Assembly (NCBI RefSeq): GCF_004115215.2
Contig: NW_024396730.1
Location: forward strand, 186,001 to 250,000
Direction of reading: 5' to 3'
Source: Ornithorhynchus anatinus
Lineage: Eukaryota; Chordata; Mammalia; Monotremata; Ornithorhynchidae
Length of the DNA: 64,000 nt
Part shown: one piece after another, positions 52,376 through 62,872 of the stretch
Layout of the letters: the number at the start of each line of letters is the position of its first letter
How positions within the stretch are numbered: position 1 is the first letter of the stretch
Notes under the pieces: model-generated
Databases searched by the model: none
What the model was told of the DNA's origin: nothing
The model's input: only the letters and a program-made list of their open reading frames with translations
Made by a program: the position numbers and the translations under genes

Positions 52376-52774
52376 GTACTGGATCTCCCAATGTCCAACC
52401 ACGAGCATGACTGAACAGAGATGGACAGGGGTCCTGATTCTGACAGTAGGGCTGACAGGTCAGTTAAACATTACTTGGAGAAGGTAACTTCCCACTCCAG
52501 GAAAGCAATCCCTAGTCAAGGTTCTTGGACCAGGCTACAGGGTACCAAGAGGCATTGGTTGAATAAGTCAGAAACCTAGGGTGGCTATTTGTCCAGTTTT
52601 AAATTAGACAGTCTGACTACCTGCTGTTCTGTCTTCCTGCTTGTAGGGGGCATCAAGTCTGGGATTTTGTTTTTGGTTCCGAACTTCCTTTCTCCCCAAC
52701 TGATGCTCCTTGGCTCAAATGAAAGTTGTTCCTGAGTTTAGAGGGGCCTGAGAAGCGAAGGCAAAGATCAAACT
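52376..52774. other. no recognisable gene or repeat
   Basis: About 400 bases of unique-looking sequence. Confidence 0.45.
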
Positions 52775-52958
52775 CGTCTGCTGTGTGACCTTGGGCAAGT
52801 CACTTCACTTCTCTGTTCCTCAATTACCTCATCTGTCAAATGGGGAATAAGAGTGTGAGCCCTAAAGTGGGACAGGAACAATGTCCAACCCTATTATCTT
52901 GTGTCTACCCCAGAGCTTTCTACAGTGCCTGGCACTTAACAAATACCACAATTATTAA
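52775..52958 (+). mobile_element. Mon-1, head missing
   Basis: CGTCTGCTGTGTGACCTTGG to ACAAATACCACAATTATT. Confidence 0.82.
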
Positions 52959-53040
52959 TGGAAAGGGCTCTGAGCCCCTCTAGGCACCGGCCCTAGGTTT
53001 GGACAGATGCAGGGGAACCTTTGCAAAATGTTATTTTTGA

Positions 53041-53151
53041 CATAGACTGTAAGCTTGCTGTGGGCAGGGAATGTGTCTGCTCTATTGTTGTATTCTCCCA
53101 AACAGTACAGTGCTCTGCACACAGTAAGTGCTCAATAAATACGATTGACGG
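53041..53151 (+). mobile_element. L2 3' end
   Basis: CATAGACTGTAAGCTTGCTG to AAATACGATTGACGG. Confidence 0.82.
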
Positions 53152-53309
53152 AATTATGCCATGTTCCCATTGAAATGCCTGCCATGTCAAGAGGTCCCTC
53201 GGTGGCCAGAATCTGCGAGCACTGGCCCCAACCACCATAGTGGGACAGGACTCTCGAGACTGAACTGGAATTCCAGAATCTGAGGGCCACATTGGACCAC
53301 TGAAGTAGA

Positions 53310-53597
53310 GTCGAATTGGCTTAGGCCCTGGGCCTGGGACTCAGAAGGACCTGGGTTCTAATCCTGGATCTGCCACATGTCTGCTGTGTGACCTTGGACA
53401 TGTCACTTCATTTCTCTGTGCTTCAGTTGCCTCATCTGTAAAATGGGGATAAGAATGTGAGCCCCATGTGGGACAGGAATTGTGTCCAACTTGATTAACT
53501 TGTATCTATCCCAGCACTTAGAACAGTGTGTGGCACATAGTAAGAGCTTAGCAAGAACCATCTGTATTATTATTATTATTATTACTACTACTACTTT
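53310..53597 (+). mobile_element. Mon-1 SINE
   Basis: Decayed head TCGAATTGGCTTAGGCC; (ATT)n(ACT)n tail. Confidence 0.83.
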
Positions 53598-53617
53598 CCC
53601 AGAAATGTTTCATCATT

Positions 53618-53969
53618 TCTTTTCTAGTATTTATTAAGCACTGACTATGTGCCACACACTGTTCTAAGTGCTGGGATAGATACAAGTTAATCAGGTCAGA
53701 CACAGTCCCTGTCCCACGTGGGGTTTCACGGTCTAGGGAGAATGGGAATTGAATCCCCGTTTTGCAGATGAAAAAAACAGAGACCCAGGGAAGTTAAGTG
53801 GCTTGCCCAAGGTCACCCAGCAGACAAGTGCAGAGCTGGGATTAGAACCCAGCTCCTCTGACTCCCAGGAACATGCTCTTTCCAAACAATCACTCAATCA
53901 GTGGTATCTATTGAATGCTTACTATGTGCAAAGCACTGAACTCAACGCTTGGGAGAGTACAACAGAATG
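53618..53969 (-). mobile_element. Mon-1 followed by an L2 terminus
   Basis: 53618-53884 is Mon-1; 53885-53969 is L2 (AACAATCACTCAATCAGTGG to GAGTACAACAGAATG). Confidence 0.82.
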
Positions 53970-54231
53970 TAACAGTCTTGGGTTCTAACCCTGACTTCAC
54001 CACTTGCCTCCTCTGTGACCTTGGCTAAGTCACTTCACTTCTCTATGCCTCAGTTACCTCATCTGTAAAAGGGCGATTAAGATGGTGAGCCCCATGAGGG
54101 ACAGGGACTGTGTCCAACCCAATTTGCTTGTACCCACCCCAGAGCTTAGCACAGTGCCTGGCACATAATAAGCACTTAAAAATATCACAGTCATTATTAC
54201 CATTATCATTATTAATATTATTAATAATAAT
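53970..54231 (+). mobile_element. Mon-1, start of head missing
   Basis: Begins near box B at GTCTTGGGTTCTAACCC; tail with AATATTATTAATAATAATT. Confidence 0.83.
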
Positions 54232-54618
54232 TAGCAGCCATCTTCTCTGCCCAAAAGTCTACAGTCTAGAATCAAGCTAACAGTCTACACTAGTCCACTA
54301 GTTCCTTGAGTTCATCAAGAAAATACCTTTCTTTCCCAGACTATTGCACAAATCCAGGCTCTCCCCCAAAGCAGGAGTCGAAGTAAATTTACCAAAGGGT
54401 CGGTGGTGATCTCTGCTGAGCCGCCTTATGAGGAGAGGTAGGGTGTCTGGAAATCGACTCCACTGTGTCCTTCCATTCAGTGAGTACCTGGAAATATCCC
54501 CTCCCCTCCCTGGGACTCTGTCTTGGTGTTTGAAGAGGATGCCGGGGGAAGATGCTTAGATCAGAGCATGTTGAAGAGACTGGAGACCCAGGAATTGGGA
54601 TCCTGGAAGTCTTTCCCA
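54232..54618. other. no recognisable gene or repeat
   Basis: About 390 unique-looking bases. Confidence 0.45.
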
Positions 54619-54711
54619 TTAATCAGTCAATCGATGGTATTTATCGAGCACCTACTGGGTGCAGAGCACTGTACTAAGTGCTTGGGAGAGTCTAATACAA
54701 CAGAGTTGGCA
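54619..54711 (-). mobile_element. L2 3' end, TTGA subfamily
   Basis: AATCAGTCAATCGATGGTAT to ACAACAGAGTTGGCAG; followed by a short CCAGCCAACCA-type run to 54765. Confidence 0.8.
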
Positions 54712-55052
54712 GCCAGCCAACCAGCTGCACCACACCAGCCAGCCAACCACAACCAGCCAGCTGCAGGGCCTTGGATGGGAAGAAACCAACCTTCTACGTG
54801 GCCCTTTGGAGGCCTTTGGAGATGAGATTTGTGAAGCAAAGTGGGGGTGTGGGGTGTCCCTTGTGGATGGCCCAAGAGACATTTCTGGGTAAAATTTCTT
54901 TCTGGGAGGCATGGCTTGGGCAAGGAAAGGAGGGAGGTGATGCAAACTTGCTAGTCCCAGCTGGCTTAAATCCCCAGGTGTCCTGAAGCCTGGGAGTTCA
55001 ATTACCTTCCCCCAAATCTAGAAATGTGGCATTGTTGTGCCAATGTGGCCTA
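54712..55052. other. no gene; short CCAGCCAACCA repeat at its start
   Basis: 54712-54765 holds CAGCCAACCAGCTGCACCAC and similar steps; the remainder is unique-looking. Confidence 0.5.
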
Positions 55053-55337
55053 ATGAGAAGCAGTGGGGCCTAATGGAAAGAGCACAGGCCTGAGTGTCAG
55101 AGGACCTGGGTTCTAATCCCTACTCTGCCACTTACCTGCTGCGGGACCTGGGGCAAGTCACTTCACTTCTCTGGGCCTCAGTTACCTCATCTGTAAAATG
55201 GAGATTATTCCTCCTACTTATTCTGTGAGCCTCTTGTGGGACAGCGACAGTGTCCAACCTGATTATCGTGCATCTATCCCGGTGCTTAGTACAGTGACGG
55301 GCACATAGTAAGCCCTTAACAAGTACTATAAAATATA
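55053..55337 (+). mobile_element. Mon-1 SINE, full length
   Basis: GAGAAGCAGTGGGGCCTAAT head; 'ttcctcctacttattctgtgagcc' body variant. Confidence 0.86.
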
Positions 55338-55380
55338 AAGAGAAGATAAAAATGAAGGGACCCCCCCCCCAATCCACTTT

Positions 55381-55460
55381 TAGTCAATCAATCAATCAAT
55401 GGTATTTATTGAGCACCTAGTGTGTGCATCTAAGAGTTTGGGACATTACAATAGAGGGTG
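55381..55460 (-). mobile_element. L2 terminus
   Basis: TAGTCAATCAATCAATCAAT to TTACAATAGAGGGTG; preceded by a C10 run at 55362. Confidence 0.78.
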
Positions 55461-55513
55461 AAAGCACGATCCCAATATACAAATCTTTTGCATTTGAAGC
55501 CCCTGATGGTGGA

Positions 55514-55923
55514 GTCACTTAACTTCTCTGTGCCTCGGTTTCCTCATCTGTAAAATGGGGATTCAATACCTGTTCTCGCTCCTATTTAGACTGTGAACCC
55601 CATGAAGGACAGGGACTGTATCTAGCCTGATTAACTTTCTTGTCATAGAGTTAGCACTTAACAGAAACCACAATTATTATTATTATTATTATTGTTATTT
55701 TTACTAAGTGCTGGGTTAGATAAGATCATCAGGTCCCATATAGAGTTCACAGTCTAAATAGGAGAGAGAAGAGGTATTGAATCCACATTTGACAGATGAG
55801 AAAATAGAGGCTCGGAGAAGTGAAGTGACTTGCCCAAATCACACAGCAGACAAGCGGCAGAGCTGGATTTAGAACTAAAGTCCTCTGGCTCCCAGGCCCG
55901 GGCTCTTCCCAGTAGGGCATGCT
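55514..55923. mobile_element. Mon-1 (+) and Mon-1 (-) tail to tail
   Basis: 55514-55693 plus (head missing, 'cctgttctcgctcc' body); 55696-55923 minus, nearly complete. They meet in an ATT run. Confidence 0.82.
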
Positions 55924-56129
55924 ATGCATTTCCACTCATAACCATTGGTGTCTAAGCAAGGATATGCCCCCACATACAAGGGACACTGCTGTATTTTCAA
56001 GGGCAGAGTAGACAAGCATGCAAGAAATTCCATCAAACATACTCCCGCTCGTCTGACCATCCATAGTTGGTCGATTAAATAGACATAAGTGACTGAATAC
56101 AGAAATGAACAAATCGATAAATCTATGAA

Positions 56130-56264
56130 CTCTAGACTGTAAGCTGGTGGTGGGCAGGGTACGTGTCTACCAACTCTGTTGTATTGTACTGTCTTACGCT
56201 CTTAGCACGGTGACCTTCACACAGTAAGTACTCAATAAATACCAGTGTTTAACTGATTGAATGG
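56130..56264 (+). mobile_element. L2 3' end
   Basis: CTCTAGACTGTAAGCTGGTG to TTTAACTGATTGAATGG. Confidence 0.82.
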
Positions 56265-56452
56265 CTGATGGGATGGTGTGACGTGGACAATCTGGAAATA
56301 CCTCCTGGAAGAGGTATTTTACATGGGCTGAAGGACTCCCAGACACTCAGATTGGATAGGTGGTTGTTGACCCAGATGGGTTTCAGGAAGTTTTATTTGC
56401 CAACCAGTGAGCTTCATGGTTAGGAAAAGGCAGGGGTACAGCATTGAGCATC

Positions 56453-56792
56453 CCAACCAATCAGCTGTATTTATTGAGTACTTAATGTGTGCAGAGCACT
56501 GTAGTAAGCACTTGGGACAGTACAATATAGCAGAGGTGGTAAACACATTTCCTGGCCACAGTGAGTTTACAGTCTGGGGGGAGAATGACATTAATATAAA
56601 TAAATTATGTATATAGGCATAAGTGCTGAGCGGCTGAGGTAGGGGGGTGAATACAGGGATCAAATCCATGTGCAAGAGTGACACAGAAAGGAGAGGGAGG
56701 AGAGGAAATGGAGGGGCTAGTCGAGTAAGACCTCTTGGAGGACATGTGCCTTCAATAAGGCTTTGAAGGTGGGGAGAGTCTGTCTTCTTAAA
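56453..56792 (-). mobile_element. L2 3' UTR and coding end
   Basis: CCAACCAATCAGCTGTATTT, the 3' UTR, then GTAAGACCTCTTGGAGGACA (LLQE.. coding end); the minisatellite starts where L2 coding should continue. Confidence 0.83.
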
Positions 56793-56796
56793 CAGG

Positions 56797-57007
56797 CATC
56801 CAAGCAGAGAAAACAGAGGGGCAGACAGGCTTCCAGACAGCACCAAGCAGAGGAAATGGAGAGGCAAATGGGCAACCAAATAGCAGCAAGCAAAGGAAAT
56901 GGAGGAACAAGTGGACATCCAAAAAGCAGCAAGCAAATAAAATGGAGGGGCACATGGGCATCCAGCAGCAGGAAGTAGAGGAAATGGAGGGGCAAGTGGG
57001 CATCCAA
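56797..57007 (+). repeat. minisatellite, about 43-bp unit, about 5 copies
   Basis: Units begin GGCATCC/GACATCC/GGCAACC and contain AGCAGCAAGCA, GGAAATGGAGG and GCAAGTGG at about 56798, 56830, 56872, 56914 and 56957. Proline/leucine-rich frames on minus are artefacts. Confidence 0.88.
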
Positions 57008-57283
57008 AATTTGGTGACAGCCCTTTTTCCTGTGGGCTGGGAGGAGTTGGGCTCTAGGGACCGCAAACCAGATCTTTCCCACCCTGGATCTCCATGGTCC
57101 AGGACCACGTCTCAGGCCAGAGTCTTGAAGGGAGAGGCTCTAAACCAGGGTCTTCAAGAGATGACTTGAGTCACTAGCTTCCTCCTGACTCTCAGGTGGG
57201 ACCCCTCCCAGGATTCAGGACTGGCCTCAAAAGTCTTCCCCAAATATTAAGCGGTAAACTCATTGTGTCTACTATACTGTGCT

Positions 57284-57368
57284 TTCATTCAATTCATTCA
57301 ATCGTATTTATTGAGGGCTTACTGTGTGCAGCCCACTGTACTAAGTGCTTGGGAGAGTACATTATAAC
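57284..57368 (-). mobile_element. L2 terminus
   Basis: TTCATTCAATTCATTCAATC to GAGAGTACATTATAAC. Confidence 0.8.
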
Positions 57369-58010
57369 TTTGCATCTACTCCAGAGCTTAGGACACTGCC
57401 TGGCACATAGTAAGTGCTTAACAAATACCATCATCATCATTACAATATAACAATAAGCAGTCATAGTCCCTGCCCACAATGAGCTTAGTACAGTGCTCTG
57501 CACACAGTAAGCACTCAATAAATATGATTGATTGGTACTCCCAATCAGTATTTTCAAGCAATTAATCCTTTTTTTAATGGTATTTGTTAACTGTGACTAC
57601 TACTCAGCATGGCTTAATGGAAAGAGCAAGGGTTTGGGAGTCAGAGGTCATGGGTTCTAATCCCAGCTCCACTGCTATCAGCTGTGTGACTTTGGGCAAG
57701 TCACTTAACTTCTCTGTGCCTCAGTTACCACTTCTGTAAAATGAGGATTAAGACTGTGAGCCCCCACGTGGCACAACCTGATTACCTTGTTCTACCGCAG
57801 CACTTAGAACATCGCCTGGCCCATAGTTAGTGCTTAACAAATGCCATCATCATCTTTACAATATAACAATAAGCAGACATAGTCCCTGCCCACAACGAGC
57901 TTAGTACAGTGCTCTGCACACAATAAGCACTCAATAAATATGATTGATATTATCAATTAGTATTTTGAATCAATCCTTTTTTAATGGTATTTGTTAACTA
58001 TGACTACTAC
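57369..58010 (+). repeat. tandem duplication carrying Mon-1/L2 chimeras
   Basis: 57369-57603 and about 57785-58010 are collinear (period 416 at ACAATATAACAATAAGCAG). Each runs Mon-1 tail, L2 scrap (CATAGTCCCTGCCCACAA), L2 terminus, then TTTTTAATGGTATTTGTTAA and TGACTACTACT. A Mon-1 head and body (57604-57784) separates the units. Confidence 0.87.
57604..57850 (+). mobile_element. Mon-1 SINE, short-body type
   Basis: CAGCATGGCTTAATGGAAAG head; its tail is the start of the second duplicated unit. Confidence 0.85.
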
Positions 58011-58294
58011 TAATAATAATGATAATTATGATTATTGTTAAGCACTCACTATGTGCCAGGCACTATACTAAGCGCTGGGGGGTAGATGCAAGCTAATTGG
58101 ATTGGACACAGTCCCTTTCCCATATGGAGCTCACAGTCTTTATCCCCTTCTTACAGGTGAAGCAACTGAGGCACAGAGAAGTTAAGTGACTTGCACAAGG
58201 TCACACACAGTAGGCAAGTGGCAGAGCCCGGATTAGAACTCAGATCTTCTGAGTCCCAGGCCCATGCTCTTTCCATTAGGCCACACTCCTCAAA
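58011..58294 (-). mobile_element. Mon-1 SINE
   Basis: AATAATAATGATAATTATGA tail to GGCCACACTCCTCAAA. Confidence 0.84.
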
Positions 58295-58301
58295 CATTTT
58301 C

Positions 58302-58428
58302 ACTCAATCATTCAATGATATTTATTGAGTGTTTACTGTGTGCAGAGCACTGTACTAAGCATTTGGGAAAATACAACAGAGTTGGTAGACACAATCCCTA
58401 GCCTCAAGAATCTTACAGGCAAGAGGGA
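58302..58428 (-). mobile_element. L2 3' end
   Basis: ACTCAATCATTCAATGATAT to TCTTACAGGCAAGAGGG; 200 bases from the OR14 stop. Confidence 0.8.
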
Positions 58429-58627
58429 CTTTTCTGTGTATTTCTGTCCAATTTGGGGGTCTTCAAGGAATCACCATAATCTATCATGTCACTCATATAA
58501 GCACAAGGACTGACAAAGGACAATCCACATTGACACCCTCATTCACACAGCCAACTCCATTGGAGACCACCCACAAGGGCTTTGAAAAAGGGGGACGTGG
58601 TATGACAAAGCTGAGGAGGGGATTGTC

Positions 58628-59557
58628 TCAGATGGTTTTTGATCTGCAGACAAGTTTTCTCACTGCTGTCTTCACGTCCCGGTTCCTCAGGCTGTAGATG
58701 AGGGGGTTCAGGGTGGGAGGCACCACAGTGTAGAAGAGGGACCCTACCAGGTCCAGAATGGATGGGGGCTTGGAGATGAAGGTGGAATATTCTAACAGGG
58801 CTGGGGAGACGAATAAAGTCACGACGGCGAGGTGGGGCAGGCAGGTGGAGAAGGCTTTGGCCCGGCCTGATGTGGACCTCATCCTCAGCACAGCCGAGAA
58901 GATGCGCACATAAGATAGAGTTATGGAGGCAAAACAGCTCGACCCTATAAGCACGTTGAAAGCAATGACTCCCAGCTCACTGTGGAAACCCCTGGAGCAA
59001 GAGAGTCTCAGCAGCGGAGGGATGTCACAGAAGAATTGATTAATCACTTTGGACCCACAGAAGGGTGAGGAGAAGGATGCAGCCGTGTGCAGGAGGCCAT
59101 TGAGAGCCCCGCTGAGCCAGGAGGCAGCCACCATCTTCCCACAAGCCTTTGGATGCATGATAATGTCATAGCTCAGGGGGCAGCAAATGGCCACGTAGCG
59201 GTGGTGGAACATTGCCGTGAGCAAGGCCATTTCAGAACTGGCAGCAAATCCGAAGAAAAACACCTGGAGGATGCAACCCGGGAAAGAGATGGATCTGTTG
59301 TTGGTCAGGGAGTTGAGGATGGACTTGGGGACAATGGCGGAGATGAGGCAGAGGTCAAGGACGGACAGGTTCCTGAGGAAGAAGTACATGGGGGTGTGGA
59401 GGCGCTGGTCGAGGGCGGTGATGGCAACAATGAGGAGATTCCCCATCAGGGCCACCAGGTAGAGTAGGAGGAACAGAGCGGCGTGGAACAGCTGCAGCTC
59501 CTGGACCTCTGAGAAACCCAGGAGGAGGAATTCTGTCACCGCCGTGCCACTGCCCAT
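58628..59557 (-). CDS. olfactory receptor, OR14 family, with DRY changed to HRY
   Basis: A 309-residue open frame from the second in-frame ATG (59555-59557), which aligns with the OR14 start (MGSGTAVTEFLLLGFSEVQELQ). The first ATG at 59608 would add 17 residues, but it lies upstream of a good splice acceptor at 59583-59584, so it is probably intronic. OR14 hallmarks: [13 protein letters not shown] (53-65), VPKSILNSL, FFCDIPPLLRLSCS with C177 and C187, GRAKAFSTCLPH (231-242) and NPLIYSLRNRDVK (284-296). Two features are odd. The TM3 motif reads MFHHRYVAIC where MSYDRYVAIC is expected, so the acidic residue at 119 is His. The N-terminal N-glycan sequon present in the neighbouring OR14 is missing (GSGT). 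The frame is otherwise undamaged, so it is either a diverged receptor or an incipient pseudogene. Confidence 0.92.
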   Translation of the reverse strand: MGSGTAVTEFLLLGFSEVQELQLFHAALFLLLYLVALMGNLLIVAITALDQRLHTPMYFFLRNLSVLDLCLISAIVPKSILNSLTNNRSISFPGCILQVFFFGFAASSEMALLTAMFHHRYVAICCPLSYDIIMHPKACGKMVAASWLSGALNGLLHTAASFSSPFCGSKVINQFFCDIPPLLRLSCSRGFHSELGVIAFNVLIGSSCFASITLSYVRIFSAVLRMRSTSGRAKAFSTCLPHLAVVTLFVSPALLEYSTFISKPPSILDLVGSLFYTVVPPTLNPLIYSLRNRDVKTAVRKLVCRSKTI

Positions 59558-59582
59558 GCTTTTAAGGTGATATCGTGTTTTC

Positions 59583-59600
59583 CTGGAGGAGGGAGGAGAA
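59583..59600 (-). other. 3' splice site upstream of the OR14 coding exon
   Basis: The minus strand reads TTCTCCTCCCTCCTCCAG|G, with AG at 59583-59584, 25 bases before the chosen ATG. This is the reason for preferring the 309-residue start over the 326-residue one. Confidence 0.55.
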
Positions 59601-59610
59601 TCAGACATCA

Positions 59611-59878
59611 GTAGGAAAGAGCACAGACCTGTAGGAAAGAGTCGGAGGACCTGGGTTCTACTCCTGTAGCTGCCCGTTGCTTGAAGTCTCTGGGCCTCAG
59701 TTTCCTCATCTTTTAAATGGGGATCTCATAGTTCTTCTCCCTCCCCCTTAAGCTGTGAACCCCATGTGGGATGGAGACCGTGACTGACCTAATTATCTCT
59801 TGTATTTATCCCAAGGCTTAATATAGTCCTTGACCCATTATAAAAACTTAACAAATGCCACGATTATTATTTATTACC
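59611..59878 (+). mobile_element. Mon-1, diverged
   Basis: GTAGGAAAGAGCACAGACCT; box B region GGGTTCTACTCC; '..cttctccctcccccttaag' body type; (ATT)n tail. Confidence 0.78.
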
Positions 59879-59884
59879 ATTAGG

Positions 59885-62397
59885 AGATGAGTATAATATC
59901 ATATGAAACAGATGTTCCTGATGACCCTTCTGCTGATCACCTTCTATTATTCCTCAACTCCACTGACCTCCTGCTCCACCCCACCTCCCCCACTCACCAA
60001 CTTAGACACACACTCGATCTCATCATCGCTAACCATTGTACAATCTCTACACTCACCAACTCTCGAATCCCTCTATGTGTCCACGACCTCTTCACTTGCC
60101 TCCTCTCCCACACTCCTCCTTCCCATAAATCTGTGCTATTTCCCTACAGAGACCTCTGATATTTTGACCCCATCCAATTTTCTCAACTCATCATGCCCCA
60201 CTTAGCCTTCATACCCCAACTACCCTCCCTTGATGACCAAATAGATGCTCTCAACACCGCCCTCTCTGTGGAGCTCAGCTCACTTGCTGCCCTATCCCAC
60301 TGTTGTTCTCGTTCCACTAACCCGCAGCCCTGGATCACCTGCACAGTCCGCCTCATTCGCTCTTGTGCTCAAGCCGCTGCTGCTGGAATTCTAAATATCA
60401 GGTCGACTTCATCCATTTCAAATTTATCCTTGCATGCTTTAACTCTGCCCTTTCCTCTGCCCAGCAGAATTATTTCTCCACCCTTATTGTCACTCTTCCC
60501 CTTCATCCTCGCCAGTTCTTCTAGACATTTAACATTCTCCTCAAGTCCCCTGTCCCTCCACCTCACACATCCCTTTCCCCCAGTGACCTGGCCACCTACT
60601 CTATTTGGAAAATTGACACTGTCAGACGTGAGCTCCCTAAAATCTCCCCTGCCCCTCTTCAGGCCCTCTCCCTTCTGGCCCCCTCTTCAACTTTCCCATC
60701 CTTTCCAGCAGGATCTCTAGAGGAGATCTCCTGCCTCCTCTCAAGAGTCAACCCCTCCATCTGCGCATCCAACCACATTCCTTCATACCTTATCAAAACT
60801 CTTGCCCCCTCCCTTCTTCCCTAACAGCCATCTTCAACAATTTGCTCTCCATTGGCTTCTTCCCCACTGCTTTCAAACATGCCCATGTCTCCCCAATCCT
60901 AAAAAAAAAACCCTCCCTTGACCCCACGGCTCCCTCCATTTATTTCCCCATCTCCCTCACACCATTTCTCTCCAAACTTCTCGAGTGAGTTGTCTACACC
61001 CGCTGTCTCAAATTCCTCTCCTCCAGTTCTCTCCTTGACCCTCTCCAATCTGTCTTCCGCCCCCTTCACTACACAGAAATCACCCTCTCAAAGGTCACCA
61101 ATGATCTCCTTCTTGCCAAATCCAATGGCCTCTACTCCATCCTAATCCTCCTAGACCTCTCATATGTCTTCGACAGAGTGGACTACCCCCTTCTCCTGGA
61201 AATGTTATCCAACCTTGACTTCACCTATTCTGTCCCCTCCTGGTTCTCCTCTTTCCTCTCTGGCCATTCATTCTCAGTCTCCTTCGTGGGCTCCTCCTCT
61301 GCCTCCCACGCCCTAACTGTGGGGGTCCCTCAAGGTTCGGTTCTGGGTCCCCTTCTATTTTCTATCCACACCCTCTCCCTTGGAGAACTCATTCACTCCC
61401 ATGGCTTCAACTACCACGTCTATGCGGATGATACCCAAATCTACTTCTCCAGCCTTGATCTCTCTCCCTCTCTGCTGTCTCACATTTCATCTTGCCTTCA
61501 AGACATCTCTACTTGGATGCCCTCCCATCACCTCAGGTTTAGCATGGCCAAAACTGAACTCCTTATCTTCCCACCCAAACCTTGTCCTCCCCCTGACTTT
61601 TCCATCCCTGTAGAGAGCACCACCATCCTTCCTATCTCACTAGCCAGTAACCTTGGCCTTATCCTTGACTCCTCTCTCTCATTCAACCCACATATTCAAT
61701 CCATCACTAAATTCTGTTGGTCCCACTTTCTCAGCATAGCTAAAATCCACCCTTTCCTCTCCACCCAAACTGCTACCACCTTAATACAATCACTCATCCT
61801 AGCCCTCCTGGATTACTGTATCAGCCTCCTTGCTGACCTCCAAGCCTCCTGCCTTTCCCCGCTCTAGTACATATTTCACTCTGCTACCTGGATCATTTTT
61901 CTATAAAAACCTTCAGGACATGTCACCCCACTCCTCAAAAAACTCCAAAGGTTGCCCATCCACCTCCACATCAAACAAAAATTCCTCACCATTGGCTTTA
62001 AAGCTCTCCATCACCTTGCCCCTTCCTAACTCACCTCATTCTCTCCTATTACAACCCAGCCCCCACACTTTGCTTCTCTAATGCTAACACGCTCACTGGG
62101 CCTTGATCTCACCTATCTCACCCCCAACCCCTCTCTCAAATCCTGCCTCTGACCTGGAATGCCTTCCCTCCTCAAATCCAATAGACAATTACTCTCCTCC
62201 CCTTCAAAGCCTTATTGAAGGCGCATTTCCTCTGTAATGTACTTATTTCTATTAATGTCTTTCTCCCCCACTCTAGACTGTAAGCTCCTTGTGGGCAGGG
62301 AATGTGTCTGTCTATTGTTCTATTGTACTTTCTCAAGCACTTAGTTCAGTGCCCTGCACACAGTAAGCGCTCAATCAATACTACTGAATGAATGAAA
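59885..62397 (+). mobile_element. L2 LINE, endonuclease C-terminus to 3' end
   Basis: DVPDDPSADHLLLFLNSTDLLLHPTSPTHQLRHTLDLI (59905-60020) is the endonuclease end. RT: FKHAHVSPILKK at about 60870, SNGLYSILILLDLSYVFDRVDYPLLLEML at about 61120-61205, [17 protein letters not shown] at about 61322, and [16 protein letters not shown] at about 61405 with YADD intact. A 229-residue frame is open at 61178-61867. Stops occur after FLSKLLE and after ASCLSPL. Ends CAATACTACTGAATGAATGA. Confidence 0.92.
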
Positions 62398-62769
62398 GTT
62401 ATCATTATTATTATTGTTTTTATTATTTAATTTGTTAAGTGCTTACTATGTGCCAAGTGCTGTGGCAGTGTAGAGAAGCAGTGTGGCCTAAAGCAAAGAG
62501 CACGGGCCTGGGAGTCAGAGGAACTGGGTTCTAATCCTGACTCTGCCACAAGAAAATCAGGTCAGACACACTCCCTGTCCTACATGAGGCTCACAGTTTC
62601 AGTGTAGGAGGGAGAACAGTTATTGAATTCCCATTTTCCACATAAGGAAATGGAAGCCCGGAGAAGTGAAGTGACTTGCCCAAGGTCACACAGCCAGCAC
62701 GCAGGATTAGAACCCAAGTCCCTCTCGCTCCCGCGTCTATGACGTTTCCACCAGGCCACACTGCTTCTC
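62398..62769 (-). mobile_element. Mon-1 interrupted by a Mon-1 head
   Basis: Minus parts 62398-62470 and 62552-62769 flank an inserted plus-strand head. Confidence 0.8.
62471..62551 (+). mobile_element. Mon-1 5' head only, nested
   Basis: TAGAGAAGCAGTGTGGCCTA to ATCCTGACTCTGCCACA. A 3'-truncated SINE is unusual for target-primed insertion. Confidence 0.75.
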
Positions 62770-62779
62770 ATGGATACCT

Positions 62780-62872
62780 GGAGTGTGAGCAATAGATAAC
62801 TCGCTTACCTTGTAAGTCCTCCAGTGCTCAGCACAGTGCTTGGCACCTAGCAGGAACCTAACAAATACCATC
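62780..62872 (+). mobile_element. Mon-1 tail hosting RTE-like copy 4
   Basis: ATAACTCGCTTACCTTGTAA to AACAAATACCATC; resumes at 63234-63260. Confidence 0.78.

Noticed and set aside
56319-57108. 205-, 121- and 106-codon minus-strand frames
   Set aside because: Translations of the 43-bp minisatellite and L2 3' UTR, rich in repeated HLPLHFLCL-type blocks.
59558-59608. Upstream ATG adding 17 residues to the second OR14
   Set aside because: It lies before a good splice acceptor and outside the conserved OR14 N-terminus.
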